Assembly (NCBI RefSeq): GCF_017814975.1
Contig: NZ_JAGIQA010000007.1
Location: 222,375-286,374, forward strand
Length of the DNA stretch: 64,000 bases
DNA from: Cupriavidus consociatus
GTDB lineage: Bacteria > Pseudomonadota > Gammaproteobacteria > Burkholderiales > Burkholderiaceae
Direction: 5' to 3'
The notes beneath the pieces were generated by a model. The model saw nothing but the letters and a program-made list of their open reading frames with translations, ran no database searches and was not told where the DNA came from. Each line of letters starts with the position of its first letter. The stretch's first letter is position 1. Positions 1 to 10,112 of the stretch are shown here, in pieces. The position numbers and the translations under genes are program-made.

Positions 1-2
1 GC

Positions 3-176
3 GTCGACGTTTCGGGACAGACGGTCACGGCGCCAGTGCCTGCGCCGCCGGCGCGCGCCAGCGCGCGTGTCCATGTCGCGACGGCGAAGTTGCGCGTGGA
101 ACCGCTGTTCCGCAGCCAGCCCGGCGCGCGGCGCGACAAGCCGGATGGCTTAGTGATGGAGGTGACTTACCAGTAG
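3..176 (+). CDS. C-terminal fragment of an unrecognised protein
   Basis: An open frame enters from the left edge and ends at a TAG at 174-176, giving 57 residues. The fragment is rich in Ala, Pro and Arg and ends in MEVTYQ. I see no motif that names a family, and the start lies outside the window. The coding frame is plausible from its GC-rich third positions, but the call rests only on the uninterrupted frame up to the edge. Confidence 0.45.
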   Translation, partial: VDVSGQTVTAPVPAPPARASARVHVATAKLRVEPLFRSQPGARRDKPDGLVMEVTYQ

Positions 177-491
177 CGGCTCAGCGTGGCGCGCTGCCGC
201 CTCGCCATCGAGCAAAGCGGGTTCGCGCGCGCCGCGCTGCTGTGCGACTGGGCCGCCACGCACCTGCGCCCAGGGGCGGCGCTGTGCGTGGCGGCGCCAT
301 ACCGCAATCGGGTTATCGCGCAGACGCAGAAGCTGTTCGTCTCGGAACTGGCGGTCAAGTCGCAACTTCGCCGCAGCCAAGCCGGGCGCGCAGAACCACA
401 CAGAGGCCGTCCGCTGGCGCGTGCGCGGGCTGATTGCAAGAGCCGTTGAAGGACATTGCAAAAGCCGCCAGAACGCCGCACGAGTGCAGTC
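177..491. other. Non-coding stretch upstream of nap
   Basis: No credible gene is seen between the partial frame at the left edge and the nap promoter. Short frames here on both strands (for example 186-449 plus and 167-559 minus) have Arg/Ala-rich low-information translations, lack a good ribosome site and contradict one another. Confidence 0.5.
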
Positions 492-520
492 TTGACACCT
501 TGGGCCGCGCTTCCTTTAAT
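492..520 (+). promoter_or_regulatory. Predicted sigma-70 promoter of the nap-ccm operon
   Basis: TTGACA at 492-497 and TTTAAT at 515-520 are separated by exactly 17 bp, a near-consensus -35/-10 pair. The predicted start, about 527, lies roughly 48 bp before the napE start codon. No other promoter of similar quality is seen before napE. Confidence 0.6.
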
Positions 521-531
521 GGTGTTACGCA

Positions 532-549
532 TCAGGTGCATTGACCTGA
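532..549. promoter_or_regulatory. Inverted repeat just downstream of the nap start site, candidate operator
   Basis: TCAGGT and ACCTGA form perfect 6-bp arms around a 6-bp spacer, immediately after the predicted transcription start and 25 bp before napE. The position suits a repressor site or a 5'-leader structure. The binding protein is unknown. It does not match an FNR box. Confidence 0.4.
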
Positions 550-574
550 CCATGTTCACGGATTACGTCGAGCC

Positions 575-742
575 ATGATGGAAACCGGGGAAGTCCACGA
601 TCCGCAGCGCAAGAAGGAAGAACTGCGCAGTTTCCTGTTTCTGACCGCCGTGATGGTGCCGGTGCTTTCGGTCATCGTCGTGGCAGGCTATGGGTTCATT
701 GTCTGGATGACCCAGCTGGTCAGCGGCCCCCCAACGCACTGA
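575..742 (+). CDS. napE: Periplasmic nitrate reductase small membrane protein NapE
   Basis: This 55-residue protein has a charged N-terminus (KKEELRSF) followed by one hydrophobic membrane helix (about residues 20-45). Size, pattern and position before napD and napA fit NapE. NapE accompanies the periplasmic nitrate reductase, and its exact role is unsettled in the literature. Two adjacent ATGs (575 and 578) could start it. It is first in the napEDABC-ccm operon and follows the predicted promoter closely. Confidence 0.85.
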   Translation: MMETGEVHDPQRKKEELRSFLFLTAVMVPVLSVIVVAGYGFIVWMTQLVSGPPTH

Positions 743-828
743 ACGCGCGGCGCGCCATTGGCGCGATGTTGCAAAATAAAAAGCAAGCTGCAGCACAGAC
801 TGAAACGGCATTGAACCGGAGCTTCCGC

Positions 829-1155
829 ATGCCCGCAGCCAGATGTGCAATCCCCATCCAGCCGCTGCCAGCCAGTGACGAGTGGCATATTGCCGGCATC
901 GTCGTGCACGCGCATCCGGCCAGCGTGGCGCAGGTACGCAGCGCCATCGAATCTCTCACCGGCGCAGAGGTCCACGCCGCCAGCGATGCCGGCAAGCTCG
1001 TGGTCACCATCGAAGCGCCCACTTCGCGCGCCATTGCCGCGCACCTCACCTACCTCCACCAGCTCCCCGGCGTGCTGTCGGCCGCGCTTGTCTACCAGCA
1101 CAACGAAGACGCCGAAGCCATGAGCGAGACCATCTACGAGGAGGGCGCAAGATGA
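829..1155 (+). CDS. napD: Chaperone NapD for the nitrate reductase catalytic subunit
   Basis: NapD binds the twin-arginine signal peptide of NapA in the cytoplasm and holds back export until the cofactor is in place. The 108-residue product has the compact NapD fold pattern, with [11 protein letters not shown] near the start and a later stretch on the theme of [13 protein letters not shown]. An in-frame ATG lies upstream at 766. I prefer 829 because GGAG lies at 818-821 and family members begin near here. The stop overlaps the napA start (ATGA), which indicates coupled translation. Confidence 0.9.
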   Translation: MPAARCAIPIQPLPASDEWHIAGIVVHAHPASVAQVRSAIESLTGAEVHAASDAGKLVVTIEAPTSRAIAAHLTYLHQLPGVLSAALVYQHNEDAEAMSETIYEEGAR

Positions 1156-3647
1156 ACATCTCCCGCCGCGATTTCATCAAGCAGACCGCCGTCGCCGCGA
1201 CGGCGTCGGTGGCCGGCGTCACGCTGCCGGCCGGGGCCGCCAACTTTGTCACTGACAGCGAAGTGACAAAGCTGAAATGGTCCAAGGCGCCGTGCCGCTT
1301 CTGCGGCACCGGCTGCGGGGTCACGGTGGCGGTCAGGGACAACAAGGTGGTGGCCACGAACGGCGACCCGCAGGCCGAGGTCAACAAGGGGCTGAACTGC
1401 GTCAAGGGCTATTTCCTTTCGAAGATCATGTACGGGCAGGACCGGCTGACCAAGCCGCTGCTGCGCATGAAGAACGGCAAGTACGACAAGAACGGCGAAT
1501 TCGCCCCGGTCACGTGGGAGCGCGCCTTTGACGAGATGGAGCAGCAGTTCAAGCGCGTGCTGAAAGAGAAAGGCCCGACCGCGGTGGGCATGTTCGGCTC
1601 GGGCCAGTGGACCGTGTGGGAAGGCTATGCCGCGTCCAAGCTCTACAAGGCCGGCTTCCGCTCCAACAACATCGATCCCAATGCGCGCCACTGCATGGCC
1701 TCCGCGGTACAGGGCTTCATGCGCACCTTCGGCATGGACGAGCCGATGGGCTGCTATGACGATTTCGAGGCCGCGGATGCCTTCGTGCTGTGGGGCTCGA
1801 ACATGGCCGAGATGCATCCCATCCTGTGGACCCGCATCACCGACCGGCGCCTGAGCCATCCGAAGACGCGCGTGGCGGTGCTGTCCACCTTTACGCACCG
1901 CTCCTTCGACCTGGCCGACATCCCGGTCATCTTCAAGCCGCAGACCGACCTGGCGATGATGAACTACATCGCCCACTACATCATCAAGAACAACAAGGTC
2001 AACAAGGACTTCGTCAACAAGCACACGGTCTTCAAGGAAGGCGTGACCAACATCGGCTACGGCCTGCGCCCGGATCATCCGCTGCAGAAGGCGGCCAAGA
2101 ACGCGGCCGATCCCGGCGCCTCGCGCCCGATCACGTTCGACGACTTCGCGCGCTTCGTGGCCAAGTACGACGCCGATACCGTCAGCAAGCTGTCGGGCGT
2201 GCCCAAGGCCAAGCTCGACCAGCTGGCCGAGCTCTATGCCGATCCCAACATCAAGGTGATGTCGCTGTGGACCATGGGCTTCAACCAGCATACGCGCGGC
2301 AGCTGGGCCAACAACATGGTCTACAACCTGCACCTGCTGACCGGCAAGATCGCCACGCCGGGCAACAGCCCGTTCTCGCTGACCGGGCAGCCGTCGGCGT
2401 GCGGCACCGCGCGCGAAGTGGGCACCTTCTCGCACCGGCTGCCGGCCGACATGGTGGTGACCAATCCCAAGCACCGTGAAGAAGCCGAGCGCATCTGGAA
2501 GCTGCCGGCGGGCACCATTCCCGACAAGCCTGGCTACCACGCCGTGCTGCAGAACCGCATGCTCAAGGACGGCAAGCTCAATGCGTACTGGGTGCAGGTC
2601 AACAACAACATGCAGGCTGCCGCCAACCTGATGGAAGAGGGCTTGCCGGGCTACCGCAATCCTGCCAATTTCATCGTGGTGTCGGATGCCTATCCCACCG
2701 TCACCGCGCTGGCGGCGGACCTGATCCTGCCCAGCGCGATGTGGGTCGAGAAGGAAGGCGCCTACGGCAATGCCGAGCGCCGCACGCAGTTCTGGCACCA
2801 GCTGGTCGACGCGCCGGGCGAGGCGCGCTCGGACCTGTGGCAGCTGATGGAGTTTTCCAAGCGCTTCAAGGTGGAAGACGTCTGGCCCGCGGACCTGATC
2901 GCGAAGAAACCCGAATACCGCGGTAAGACCCTGTTCGACGTGCTCTACCGCAACGGGCAGGTCGACAAGTTCCCGCTCAAGGAAGTCAGCGCCGAGTACA
3001 ACAATGCCGAGGCCAAGGCCTTCGGCTTCTACGTGCAGAAGGGGCTGTTCGAGGAGTACGCCACCTTCGGCCGTGGCCATGGCCACGACCTCGCCCCGTT
3101 CGACGCCTACCACCAGGCGCGCGGCCTGCGCTGGCCGGTGGTCAACGGCAAGGAAACCCGCTGGCGCTACCGCGAAGGCAGCGACCCGTACGTCAAGGCC
3201 GGTACCGGCTACCAGTTCTACGGCAACCCCGACGGCAAGGCGGTGATCTTCGCCCTGCCCTACGAGCCGCCAGCCGAATCGCCCGACAAGGAGTACCCGT
3301 ACTGGCTGGTCACGGGGCGCGTGCTGGAGCACTGGCATTCCGGCTCGATGACGCGGCGCGTGCCGGAGCTGTACCGCGCCTTCCCCAACGCGGTGGTGTT
3401 CATGCACCCCGAGGACGCCAGGGCCATGGGCCTGCGCCGCGGCGTGGAAGTGGAAGTGGTGTCGCGGCGCGGGAGCATGCGCTCCCGCGTGGAGACCCGC
3501 GGGCGCGACGCGCCGCCGCGCGGGCTGGTGTTCGTGCCGTGGTTCGACGCCAGCCAGTTGATCAACAAGGTGACGCTGGACGCGACCTGCCCGATCTCGC
3601 TGCAGACCGACTTCAAGAAGTGCGCGGTCAAGATCGTCAAGGTCTAG
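1152..3647 (+). CDS. napA: Periplasmic nitrate reductase catalytic subunit NapA
   Basis: NapA reduces nitrate to nitrite in the periplasm using a molybdenum bis-MGD cofactor and one [4Fe-4S] cluster, with electrons from NapB. The 831-residue protein starts with a twin-arginine signal (SRRDFIK, residues 4-10) and an Ala-rich hydrophobic stretch. The cluster cysteines are C48, C51, C55 and C83. C181, in NARHCMASA, is the expected molybdenum ligand. Length matches the family. The start overlaps the napD stop by ATGA. No napF, napG or napH is present, so this is the napEDABC type. Confidence 0.97.
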   Translation: MNISRRDFIKQTAVAATASVAGVTLPAGAANFVTDSEVTKLKWSKAPCRFCGTGCGVTVAVRDNKVVATNGDPQAEVNKGLNCVKGYFLSKIMYGQDRLTKPLLRMKNGKYDKNGEFAPVTWERAFDEMEQQFKRVLKEKGPTAVGMFGSGQWTVWEGYAASKLYKAGFRSNNIDPNARHCMASAVQGFMRTFGMDEPMGCYDDFEAADAFVLWGSNMAEMHPILWTRITDRRLSHPKTRVAVLSTFTHRSFDLADIPVIFKPQTDLAMMNYIAHYIIKNNKVNKDFVNKHTVFKEGVTNIGYGLRPDHPLQKAAKNAADPGASRPITFDDFARFVAKYDADTVSKLSGVPKAKLDQLAELYADPNIKVMSLWTMGFNQHTRGSWANNMVYNLHLLTGKIATPGNSPFSLTGQPSACGTAREVGTFSHRLPADMVVTNPKHREEAERIWKLPAGTIPDKPGYHAVLQNRMLKDGKLNAYWVQVNNNMQAAANLMEEGLPGYRNPANFIVVSDAYPTVTALAADLILPSAMWVEKEGAYGNAERRTQFWHQLVDAPGEARSDLWQLMEFSKRFKVEDVWPADLIAKKPEYRGKTLFDVLYRNGQVDKFPLKEVSAEYNNAEAKAFGFYVQKGLFEEYATFGRGHGHDLAPFDAYHQARGLRWPVVNGKETRWRYREGSDPYVKAGTGYQFYGNPDGKAVIFALPYEPPAESPDKEYPYWLVTGRVLEHWHSGSMTRRVPELYRAFPNAVVFMHPEDARAMGLRRGVEVEVVSRRGSMRSRVETRGRDAPPRGLVFVPWFDASQLINKVTLDATCPISLQTDFKKCAVKIVKV

Positions 3648-3673
3648 CACGGCCGATACATCAGGGAGACGCC

Positions 3674-4207
3674 ATGAAACCGAGTCGATCCTGGCTGACA
3701 CTGCTGGCCTTGTTCACGCTGCTGCTGGCGGTGCTGGCGGCATTGCCGCTGCCGGCGCACGCACAGCAGCAACAGCAGCAGCAGGGCCTGGTCGATGCCA
3801 TGCGCGGACCCACCCCCATCGGCAACGAGAGCAAGGCCCCGATCCTGTATCCGACCGAGAACAAGGACATCCGCCGCAACCGCAACTACACCATGCAGCC
3901 GCCAACGATCCCGCACAAGATCGACGGCTACCAGGTCGACAAGGACTTCAACCGCTGCATGTTCTGCCACGCGCGCACCCGCACCGAAGAAACCCAGGCG
4001 ATCCCGGTCAGCATCACGCACTACATGGACCGCGACAACAACGTGCTGGCCGAGGTGTCGCCGCGCCGCTATTTCTGCACGCAGTGCCACGTGCCGCAGG
4101 CGGACGCCAAGCCGCTGGTGGGCAATAGCTTCATCGATGTCGAGCAGATGCTCAAGCGCAAGCCCGGCGCCAAGGGAGCGGCCGACACCAAGGGAGCGGC
4201 CAAATAA
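3674..4207 (+). CDS. napB: Periplasmic diheme cytochrome c NapB
   Basis: NapB is the small electron-transfer subunit that passes electrons from NapC to NapA. The 177-residue precursor has a Sec signal peptide ending near AHA (residues 28-34), then a run of seven glutamines. There are two heme-binding CxxCH motifs, C95-C98-H99 and C135-C138-H139. The C-terminus carries an internal repeat, KGAADTKGAAK. The DNA behind it is a tandem repeat that runs through the stop codon. Heme attachment needs the ccm genes just downstream. Confidence 0.95.
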   Translation: MKPSRSWLTLLALFTLLLAVLAALPLPAHAQQQQQQQGLVDAMRGPTPIGNESKAPILYPTENKDIRRNRNYTMQPPTIPHKIDGYQVDKDFNRCMFCHARTRTEETQAIPVSITHYMDRDNNVLAEVSPRRYFCTQCHVPQADAKPLVGNSFIDVEQMLKRKPGAKGAADTKGAAK

Positions 4208-4217
4208 GGGAGCGACC
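4172..4217 (+). repeat. Short tandem repeat across the napB stop codon
   Basis: AAGGGAGCGGCC occurs at 4172-4183 and 4190-4201 and, with one change, at 4206-4217. The third copy lies beyond the TAA stop (4205-4207), so slippage here would lengthen or shorten the NapB tail. Confidence 0.6.
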
Positions 4218-4256
4218 AAATAGCAGCGCCCGGCCACGACATCAACCTCATTGCGG

Positions 4257-4853
4257 ATGCGCGCCATGCTCGACCTGCTCAAGCGCTACTGGCGGACCAT
4301 CAACCGGCCCAGTGCGTATTTCAGCCTGGGCTTCCTGACGCTGGGCGGCTTCATTGCCGGCCTGGTGTTCTGGGGCGCGTTCAACACCGCGCTGGAACTG
4401 ACCAACACCGAGCAGTTCTGCACCGGCTGCCACGAGATGCGCGACAACGTCTACCAGGAACTGCAGGGCACCATCCACTTCACCAACCGCAGCGGCGTTC
4501 GCGCCAAATGCTCGGACTGCCACGTGCCGCACAACTGGACCGACAAGATGGCGCGCAAGATGCAGGCGTCCAAGGAGGTCTGGGCCAAGATCTTCGGCAC
4601 CGTCGACACGCGCGAGAAATTCCAGGCGCACCGGCTCACGCTGGCGCAGCACGAATGGGCGCGCTTCAAGGCCAACGATTCGCTGGAATGCCGCAACTGC
4701 CATGACTACCAGTCGATGGACTTCACGCGGCAGAGCCCGCGCGCGCAGGCCATGCACTCGACCTACCTGGCCAACAAGGAAAAGACCTGCATCGACTGCC
4801 ACAAGGGTATCGCGCACCACCTGCCGGACGTATCGAAGGCCGAGGAGAAATGA
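4257..4853 (+). CDS. napC: Membrane-anchored tetraheme cytochrome c NapC
   Basis: NapC belongs to the NapC/NirT quinol dehydrogenase family. It oxidises quinol at the outer face of the inner membrane and feeds NapAB. The 198-residue product has one N-terminal membrane helix (about residues 22-42) and four CxxCH motifs: CTGCH at 55-59, then CSDCH, CRNCH and CIDCH. A TTG at 4251 and an ATG at 4266 are alternative starts. The gene follows napB after a 49-bp gap and is followed directly by ccmA. Confidence 0.95.
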   Translation: MRAMLDLLKRYWRTINRPSAYFSLGFLTLGGFIAGLVFWGAFNTALELTNTEQFCTGCHEMRDNVYQELQGTIHFTNRSGVRAKCSDCHVPHNWTDKMARKMQASKEVWAKIFGTVDTREKFQAHRLTLAQHEWARFKANDSLECRNCHDYQSMDFTRQSPRAQAMHSTYLANKEKTCIDCHKGIAHHLPDVSKAEEK

Positions 4854-4856
4854 CGC

Positions 4857-5501
4857 GTGCTGCGACCCGCCGCCCGGCCAGATACTGCGCCCGCACTGAG
4901 TGGTGAAGGGCTCGGCCTGTCGCGCGCCGGCCGCCCGGTGCTGCGCGGCATCGACCTGGCGCTGTCGCCCGGCTACCTGCTGCAGGTCCTGGGCGCCAAC
5001 GGCAGCGGCAAGACCAGCCTGCTGCGCGTGCTGTGCGGCCTCGCCGTGCCGGACGAAGGCAGGTTGCGCTGGCACGGCCGGCCGCTGCGCGCCGGCGATC
5101 CGGCCTACCTGCAGGCACTTGCCTATGTCGGCCATGCCAATGGCATCGACCCGGACCTGAGCCCGGCTGAAAACCTGCGCTTTGCCGCGCGCATGGCCGG
5201 CAGCGACGCCGGCGCGGTCGCGAGTGCCTTGGCCGCGCAGGCGCTGGAGCGCGTCGCGCACACACCAGTGCGCGCGCTGTCGCAAGGCCAGCGTCGGCGC
5301 GTGGCGCTGGCGCGCCTGTCGCTGGCGCGGCGCGCGCTGTGGCTGCTCGACGAACCGGTGGCGGCGCTGGATACCGACGCCTGCGCGCGCTTCGACGCGC
5401 AGCTCGACGCGCACCTGGCAGCGGGCGGCATGGCGGTGATCGCCACCCACCAGTTGCTGCGCGCCGGCGGCCCGGTGCTGCGGCTGGAGGCGGTGGCATG
5501 A
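4857..5501 (+). CDS. ccmA: Heme exporter ATP-binding protein CcmA
   Basis: CcmA is the ATPase of the CcmABCD complex, which releases heme-loaded CcmE during cytochrome c maturation. The 214-residue protein, with a GTG start, shows Walker A GANGSGKT, the signature LSQGQRRRVALAR and Walker B LWLLDEP, followed by the switch histidine in ATHQ. It is somewhat divergent in its first 20 residues. It begins 3 bp after napC and overlaps ccmB by ATGA. Confidence 0.93.
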   Translation: MLRPAARPDTAPALSGEGLGLSRAGRPVLRGIDLALSPGYLLQVLGANGSGKTSLLRVLCGLAVPDEGRLRWHGRPLRAGDPAYLQALAYVGHANGIDPDLSPAENLRFAARMAGSDAGAVASALAAQALERVAHTPVRALSQGQRRRVALARLSLARRALWLLDEPVAALDTDACARFDAQLDAHLAAGGMAVIATHQLLRAGGPVLRLEAVA

Positions 5502-6175
5502 CCCGCACCCTGGCCGCCATCGTCGCGCACGACGTGTCGCTGTCCTGGCGCCGGCGCGGCAGCCTGCTCGGCAGCGTGGTGTTCTTTGTCATCGCGGCAA
5601 GCCTGTTCCCGCTGGCGATCGGCCCCGAGCCGCAGCAGTTGCGTGCGCTGGCGCCCGGAATCCTGTGGGTCACGGCGCTGCTGGCGTCGATGCTGTCGCT
5701 GTCGCGGCTGTTCGCGCAGGAGCACGCGGATGGCAGCCTCGACCAGCTGCTGCTGTCGCCGCACCCGCTGGCGCTGCTGGTACTGGCCAAGATTGCAGCA
5801 CACTGGCTGACCAGCGGCCTGCCGCTGTTGCTGCTGACACCAGTGCTGGCGCAGCAGTACGGCCTGCCGTGGAATGCATCGCTGCTGCTGTCGGCCTCGC
5901 TGCTGGTCGGCACGCCGGCGCTGAGCCTGATCGGCGCGGTGGGCGCCGCGCTGACGCTGGGCGTGCGCGGCGGCGCGGTGCTGCTGTGCATCCTGGTGCT
6001 GCCGCTGTGCGTGCCGGTGCTGGTGTTCGGCGCCAGCGCCGCGGCGGCCGCCGACGCCGGGCTCGACGTGGTGCCGCAGTTCTCGCTGCTGGGCGCGTGC
6101 CTGGCGCTGTCGCTGTTCCTGTGCCCGCTGGCCGCCGCCGCCGGGCTTCGCATCGCCATGGAGACGCCGGCATGA
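5498..6175 (+). CDS. ccmB: Heme exporter membrane protein CcmB
   Basis: CcmB is the membrane subunit of the CcmABCD ABC complex. The 225-residue product has about six hydrophobic helices and the family features FAQEHADGSLDQLLLSP near residue 75 and a GVRGGAVLL stretch later on. It overlaps both neighbours through ATGA junctions, so it is translationally coupled to ccmA and ccmC. Confidence 0.92.
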   Translation: MTRTLAAIVAHDVSLSWRRRGSLLGSVVFFVIAASLFPLAIGPEPQQLRALAPGILWVTALLASMLSLSRLFAQEHADGSLDQLLLSPHPLALLVLAKIAAHWLTSGLPLLLLTPVLAQQYGLPWNASLLLSASLLVGTPALSLIGAVGAALTLGVRGGAVLLCILVLPLCVPVLVFGASAAAAADAGLDVVPQFSLLGACLALSLFLCPLAAAAGLRIAMETPA

Positions 6176-6942
6176 CCCAGCCGCTGCCCTCGCTGCACAC
6201 TGCCGCGGCGCCGCGGGCGCGGAGCGCCTGGACGGCATACGCGGCGCCGGTACGGTTCTATCCGCTGGCCGGACGCATGGCGCCGTGGTTCTTCGCCGCG
6301 GCGGTGGTGTTCGCCCTCGCCGGCTTGTATGTCGGCTTTGCCGTGGCGCCGACCGATGCGCAGCAGGGCGAGGTCTACCGCATCATCTTCATCCACGTGC
6401 CGGCGGCATGGATGTCGATGTTCATCTACCTGGTCATGGCCGGCTATTGCGCGCTGGCGCTGGTGCTGCGCACGCGGCTGTCGTCGATGATGGCCTCGGC
6501 ACTGGCGCCAACCGGCGCGCTGTTCACCGCGCTGGCGCTCTGGACCGGCGCGCTGTGGGGCCAGCCGACATGGGGCACGTGGTGGGTCTGGGATGCGCGG
6601 CTGACCTCCGAGCTGCTCCTGCTGTTCCTGTACCTTGGCTTTATCGCACTGGAATCCGCCATCGACGAGCCACGCCGCGCCGAACGTGCCTGCGCGGTGC
6701 TGGCGCTGGTGGGTGTGGTCAATATCCCGGTGATCTACTTCTCGGTGCAGTGGTGGAACACGTTGCACCAGGGCGCTTCGGTCAGCCTGACGGCGGCGCC
6801 GTCAATGGCCATCACCATGCTGGCCGGCATGCTGCTGATGACGCTGGCGTGCTGGATGTACACCATCGCCGTGGCGCTGGTGCGCGTGCGCTGCATCCTG
6901 CGCGAACGCGGCGAGGTGCCGCTTACCGGAGAGACATCATGA
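6172..6942 (+). CDS. ccmC: Heme handling protein CcmC
   Basis: CcmC loads heme onto the periplasmic chaperone CcmE. The 256-residue membrane protein has six predicted helices. Its tryptophan-rich [10 protein letters not shown] motif (about residues 140-150) is the heme-binding signature of the HHP family. Conserved periplasmic histidines occur in IFIHVPAAW and WWNTLHQG. It overlaps ccmB and ccmD by a few bases. Confidence 0.95.
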   Translation: MTQPLPSLHTAAAPRARSAWTAYAAPVRFYPLAGRMAPWFFAAAVVFALAGLYVGFAVAPTDAQQGEVYRIIFIHVPAAWMSMFIYLVMAGYCALALVLRTRLSSMMASALAPTGALFTALALWTGALWGQPTWGTWWVWDARLTSELLLLFLYLGFIALESAIDEPRRAERACAVLALVGVVNIPVIYFSVQWWNTLHQGASVSLTAAPSMAITMLAGMLLMTLACWMYTIAVALVRVRCILRERGEVPLTGETS

Positions 6943-7097
6943 CCCTGTCGCTGCTCCCGCATGTGCTGCCATACGGGCACCATGGCATCTTCATCGCCGG
7001 GGCGTTCGGCATGAGCGCGCTGCTGCTGGCGCTCGAACTGGTGCTGCTGGCGCGCCGCTGCCGCGCCAGCGCGAAGCAGGCCGGCACGCGCCGATGA
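6939..7097 (+). CDS. ccmD: Small heme exporter protein CcmD
   Basis: CcmD is a small single-helix protein that helps free holo-CcmE from the CcmABC complex. The product is 52 residues with one hydrophobic helix (about residues 18-38) followed by a basic cytoplasmic tail. It overlaps ccmC by ATGA, and ccmE starts inside its end. The assignment rests on size, topology and position. Confidence 0.88.
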   Translation: MTLSLLPHVLPYGHHGIFIAGAFGMSALLLALELVLLARRCRASAKQAGTRR

Positions 7098-7564
7098 CGC
7101 CGCGCCAGCGCCGCTTCGGCATGCTCGCCGCGGCCCTGGCCTGTGGCGGCGTCGCGCTGGCGCTGGTGCTCAATGCCTTCCGCTCCAACCTGGTGTTCTT
7201 CTTCAGCCCGAGCCAGGTGGCCGCGCAGGAAGCGCCGGTGGCGCACAGCTTCCGGCTTGGCGGACTGGTCGAACCCGGCTCGATCCGGCGCGAAGGCGAC
7301 GGCATGACCGTGCGCTTCGTCGTCACCGACACCGCGCGGCAGGTGCCGGTGCTCTACCGCGGGCTGCTGCCCGACCTGTTCCGCGAGGGCAAGGGGGTGG
7401 TCGCGCGCGGCAAGCTGGAAGCCGACGGCACCTTCATCGCCAGCGAGGTGCTGGCCAAGCATGACGAGAATTACATGCCACCCGAAGCCGCCGATGCGCT
7501 GAAGCAGGCTGAACAGGTGAACCGCCGCATGGCCGGTGCGCCGGCGCAGGGAGCGCCCCGATGA
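7094..7564 (+). CDS. ccmE: Periplasmic heme chaperone CcmE
   Basis: CcmE binds heme covalently and hands it to CcmF for attachment to apocytochromes. The 156-residue protein has an N-terminal signal-anchor (about residues 9-28) and a beta-barrel OB-fold domain. The motif [10 protein letters not shown] near residue 125 contains the heme-binding His and the conserved Tyr. It sits between ccmD and ccmF with overlapping ends. Confidence 0.96.
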   Translation: MTPRQRRFGMLAAALACGGVALALVLNAFRSNLVFFFSPSQVAAQEAPVAHSFRLGGLVEPGSIRREGDGMTVRFVVTDTARQVPVLYRGLLPDLFREGKGVVARGKLEADGTFIASEVLAKHDENYMPPEAADALKQAEQVNRRMAGAPAQGAPR

Positions 7565-9576
7565 TCGCCGAACTGGGACACTTCGCGCTGATCGTCGCGC
7601 TGCTGGTCGCACTGGTGCAGGCAGCCGTGCCGCTGGCGGGCGCGGCGCGCGGCAGGCTGGGGTGGATGGCGGTGGCGCGGCCGGCGGCGCGCGTGCAATG
7701 CGCGCTGGTGGCGTTGTCGTTCGCGGCGCTGGCATGGGGCTTCGTCGCCAACGACTTCAGCGTGCGCTATGTCGCCGCCAACTCCAACAGCGCATTGCCG
7801 CTTGCCTACCGTATTGCGGCGGTATGGGGCGGGCATGAAGGTTCGATGCTGCTGTGGACGCTGATGCTGGCGCTGTGGTCGCTGGCGGTGGCGAGCTGCA
7901 GCCGGCAGCTGCCGCTGGCCGCGGTGGCGCGCGTGCTGGGCGTGATGGGGGCGATCAGCGCGGGCTTCCTGCTGTTCCTGCTGTTTGCCTCCAACCCCTT
8001 CGTGCGGCTGCTGCCGCCGGCGATGGCGGGCCGCGACCTCAATCCGCTGCTGCAGGATCCCGGCATGGTATTCCACCCGCCGCTGCTCTACATGGGCTAT
8101 GTCGGCTTCTCGGTGACCTTCGCCTTTGCCGTGGCGGCGCTGCTGGCCGGGCGCGTCGATGCCGCCTGGGCGCGCTGGTCGCGGCCGTGGACCACGGTGG
8201 CGTGGGCCTTCCTGACGCTGGGCATCATGCTGGGCAGCGCGTGGGCGTATTACGAGCTGGGCTGGGGCGGCTGGTGGTTCTGGGATCCGGTCGAGAACGC
8301 CTCGTTCATGCCTTGGCTGGCCGGGACCGCGCTGATGCATTCGCTGGCGGTCACGGAGAAGCGCGGGGCGTTCCGCGCGTGGACCGTGCTGCTGGCGATC
8401 TTCACGTTCTCGCTGAGCCTGCTCGGCACCTTCCTGGTCCGCTCCGGCGTGCTGACCTCGGTCCACGCGTTCGCGGTCGATCCGAAGCGCGGCATCTTCA
8501 TCCTGGCCCTGCTCGGCCTGGTCACCGGCATCGCGCTGGCGCTGTATGCCTGGCGCGCGCCGCGCTTGTCGCGGCGTGTCGAGTTTGCCGCGATCTCGCG
8601 CGAATCGCTGCTGCTGGCCAACAACGTGCTGCTGGCGGTGGCGGCGGCAACGGTGCTGCTCGGCACGCTCTACCCGCTGCTGGTCGATGTGCTGGGACTG
8701 GGCAAGATCTCGGTCGGCCCCGCCTACTTCGAGCAGGTGTTCGTGCCGCTGATGGCGCCCGCGGTGCTGCTGATGGGCGCGGCACCGCTGGCGCGCTGGC
8801 GCCATGGCAGCCTGCCCGACATGGCGCGGCGGCTGCGCTGGGCCGGCATCGCCAGCGTGGCCATTGGCCTGGGGCTGCTGCTGGTGCTGCGCAGCGCCTC
8901 AGCCATGACCGGACTGGGCCTGCTGCTGGCGGCCTGGTGCGTACTGAGCGCGATGGCGAGCCTGGCGGCAAGGCTGCGCCACCAGCAGGGACGCCGGCTC
9001 GGCGCGCTGCGCCAGCTCGCGCCCGGCTACTGGGGCATGCTGCTGGCGCATGCCGGCGTCGGCATCTTCATCGCGGGCGTGACGCTGGTCAGCGGGCAGG
9101 AAAGCCTGCGCGAACTGCCGATGCGCGCGGGCGATACCGTCAGTGTCGGCGGCTACGACTTCCGCTTCGCCGGCGTGAGGCAGGCCGCCGGCCCCAACTA
9201 CGACGCGCTGCGCGGCACGCTGACCGCATCGCGCGACGGCAAGCGCATGGCGGTGCTCTATCCCGAGCGCCGCATCTACCGCAGCCAGGACATGCCGACC
9301 ACCGAGGCCGCAATCGACAGCGGCCTGACGCGCGACCTGTACGTGGCGCTGGGCGAGAATATCGACGGCAGCGCCTGGGCCGTGCGCATCCACGTCAAGC
9401 CCTTTGTCGACTGGATCTGGGCCGGCTGCGTGCTGATGGCGCTGGGCGGCCTGCTGGCGGCGTGCGACAAGCGCTACCGGCTGCGCCGCCGCGTCGCGGC
9501 CGAATCCGCTCCGGCACCGACGAATGCACCCGCGGCCCCCACACTTGCCTCCACGCGCGAGGAGACGCCGGCATGA
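7561..9576 (+). CDS. ccmF: Cytochrome c heme lyase subunit CcmF
   Basis: CcmF is the core of the heme lyase that attaches heme to CxxCH motifs. The 671-residue protein has more than ten membrane helices. The [15 protein letters not shown] motif (about residues 238-252) is the heme-handling signature of CcmF. A conserved [13 protein letters not shown] stretch precedes it. The length is typical. It overlaps ccmE and ccmG. Confidence 0.97.
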   Translation: MIAELGHFALIVALLVALVQAAVPLAGAARGRLGWMAVARPAARVQCALVALSFAALAWGFVANDFSVRYVAANSNSALPLAYRIAAVWGGHEGSMLLWTLMLALWSLAVASCSRQLPLAAVARVLGVMGAISAGFLLFLLFASNPFVRLLPPAMAGRDLNPLLQDPGMVFHPPLLYMGYVGFSVTFAFAVAALLAGRVDAAWARWSRPWTTVAWAFLTLGIMLGSAWAYYELGWGGWWFWDPVENASFMPWLAGTALMHSLAVTEKRGAFRAWTVLLAIFTFSLSLLGTFLVRSGVLTSVHAFAVDPKRGIFILALLGLVTGIALALYAWRAPRLSRRVEFAAISRESLLLANNVLLAVAAATVLLGTLYPLLVDVLGLGKISVGPAYFEQVFVPLMAPAVLLMGAAPLARWRHGSLPDMARRLRWAGIASVAIGLGLLLVLRSASAMTGLGLLLAAWCVLSAMASLAARLRHQQGRRLGALRQLAPGYWGMLLAHAGVGIFIAGVTLVSGQESLRELPMRAGDTVSVGGYDFRFAGVRQAAGPNYDALRGTLTASRDGKRMAVLYPERRIYRSQDMPTTEAAIDSGLTRDLYVALGENIDGSAWAVRIHVKPFVDWIWAGCVLMALGGLLAACDKRYRLRRRVAAESAPAPTNAPAAPTLASTREETPA

Positions 9577-10112
9577 CCCGCTTCCTGCTGCCGCTCGCCG
9601 CCTTCCTCGCGCTGGCCGTCGCGCTGGCGGCTGGGCTGCGTCACGATCCGCGCGAGCTGCCATCGCCGCTGGTCGGCAAGGCCGCGCCGGCCTTCACGCT
9701 GCCGCTGCTGGAGCCGGAAGGCCGCACGCTGGGGTCCGCCGACATGCGCGGCAAGGTGTGGCTGCTGAACGTGTGGGCCTCGTGGTGCGCGGCCTGCCGC
9801 ACCGAGCACCCGGTGCTGGTCGACTTTGCCGCGCGCGCGCCGGTGCCCCTGTACGGCCTGAACTACAAGGACGAGGCCGGCGCCGCGCGCGACTGGCTGC
9901 AGCGGCTCGGCAATCCGTACACGGCATCGCTGGTCGACGCCGACGGGCGCGTGGGCATCGACTACGGCGTCTATGGCGTGCCCGAGACCTTTGTCATCGA
10001 CCAGCACGGCGTGGTGCGCTACCGCCAGGTCGGCCCGGTCACGCGCGAGGTGCTGGAGGAGAAGCTGGTCCCGCTGATCGAACGCCTGCAGAAGGGCGGC
10101 GGCCATGCGTAG
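9573..10112 (+). CDS. ccmG: Thiol:disulfide interchange protein CcmG (DsbE)
   Basis: CcmG is a membrane-anchored periplasmic thioredoxin that keeps apocytochrome heme-binding cysteines reduced. The 179-residue protein has an N-terminal anchor (about residues 4-22). The redox motif WCAAC lies at about residues 70-74 in the context NVWASWCAACRTEHP. A cis-proline region YGVPETFVID follows later. The active-site pair is CAAC, where many homologues have CPTC or CVSC. It overlaps ccmF and ccmH. Confidence 0.95.
   Translation: MTRFLLPLAAFLALAVALAAGLRHDPRELPSPLVGKAAPAFTLPLLEPEGRTLGSADMRGKVWLLNVWASWCAACRTEHPVLVDFAARAPVPLYGLNYKDEAGAARDWLQRLGNPYTASLVDADGRVGIDYGVYGVPETFVIDQHGVVRYRQVGPVTREVLEEKLVPLIERLQKGGGHA

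Noticed and set aside
1134..3701. Minus-strand open frame of 855 codons opposite napA
   Set aside because: It lies wholly antisense to a gene with clear motifs. Its translation is rich in His, Arg, Val and Gly without any family pattern. High GC makes long shadow frames common.
3674..4207. Poly-glutamine run in napB as a frameshift or repeat error
   Set aside because: The CAG/CAA run follows a normal signal peptide, stays in frame and precedes a normal NapB body. It looks like a harmless linker.
4723..6768. Minus-strand open frame of 681 codons over ccmA-ccmC
   Set aside because: It is antisense to three overlapping ccm genes, and its composition is dominated by Arg, Ala, Pro and Gln.
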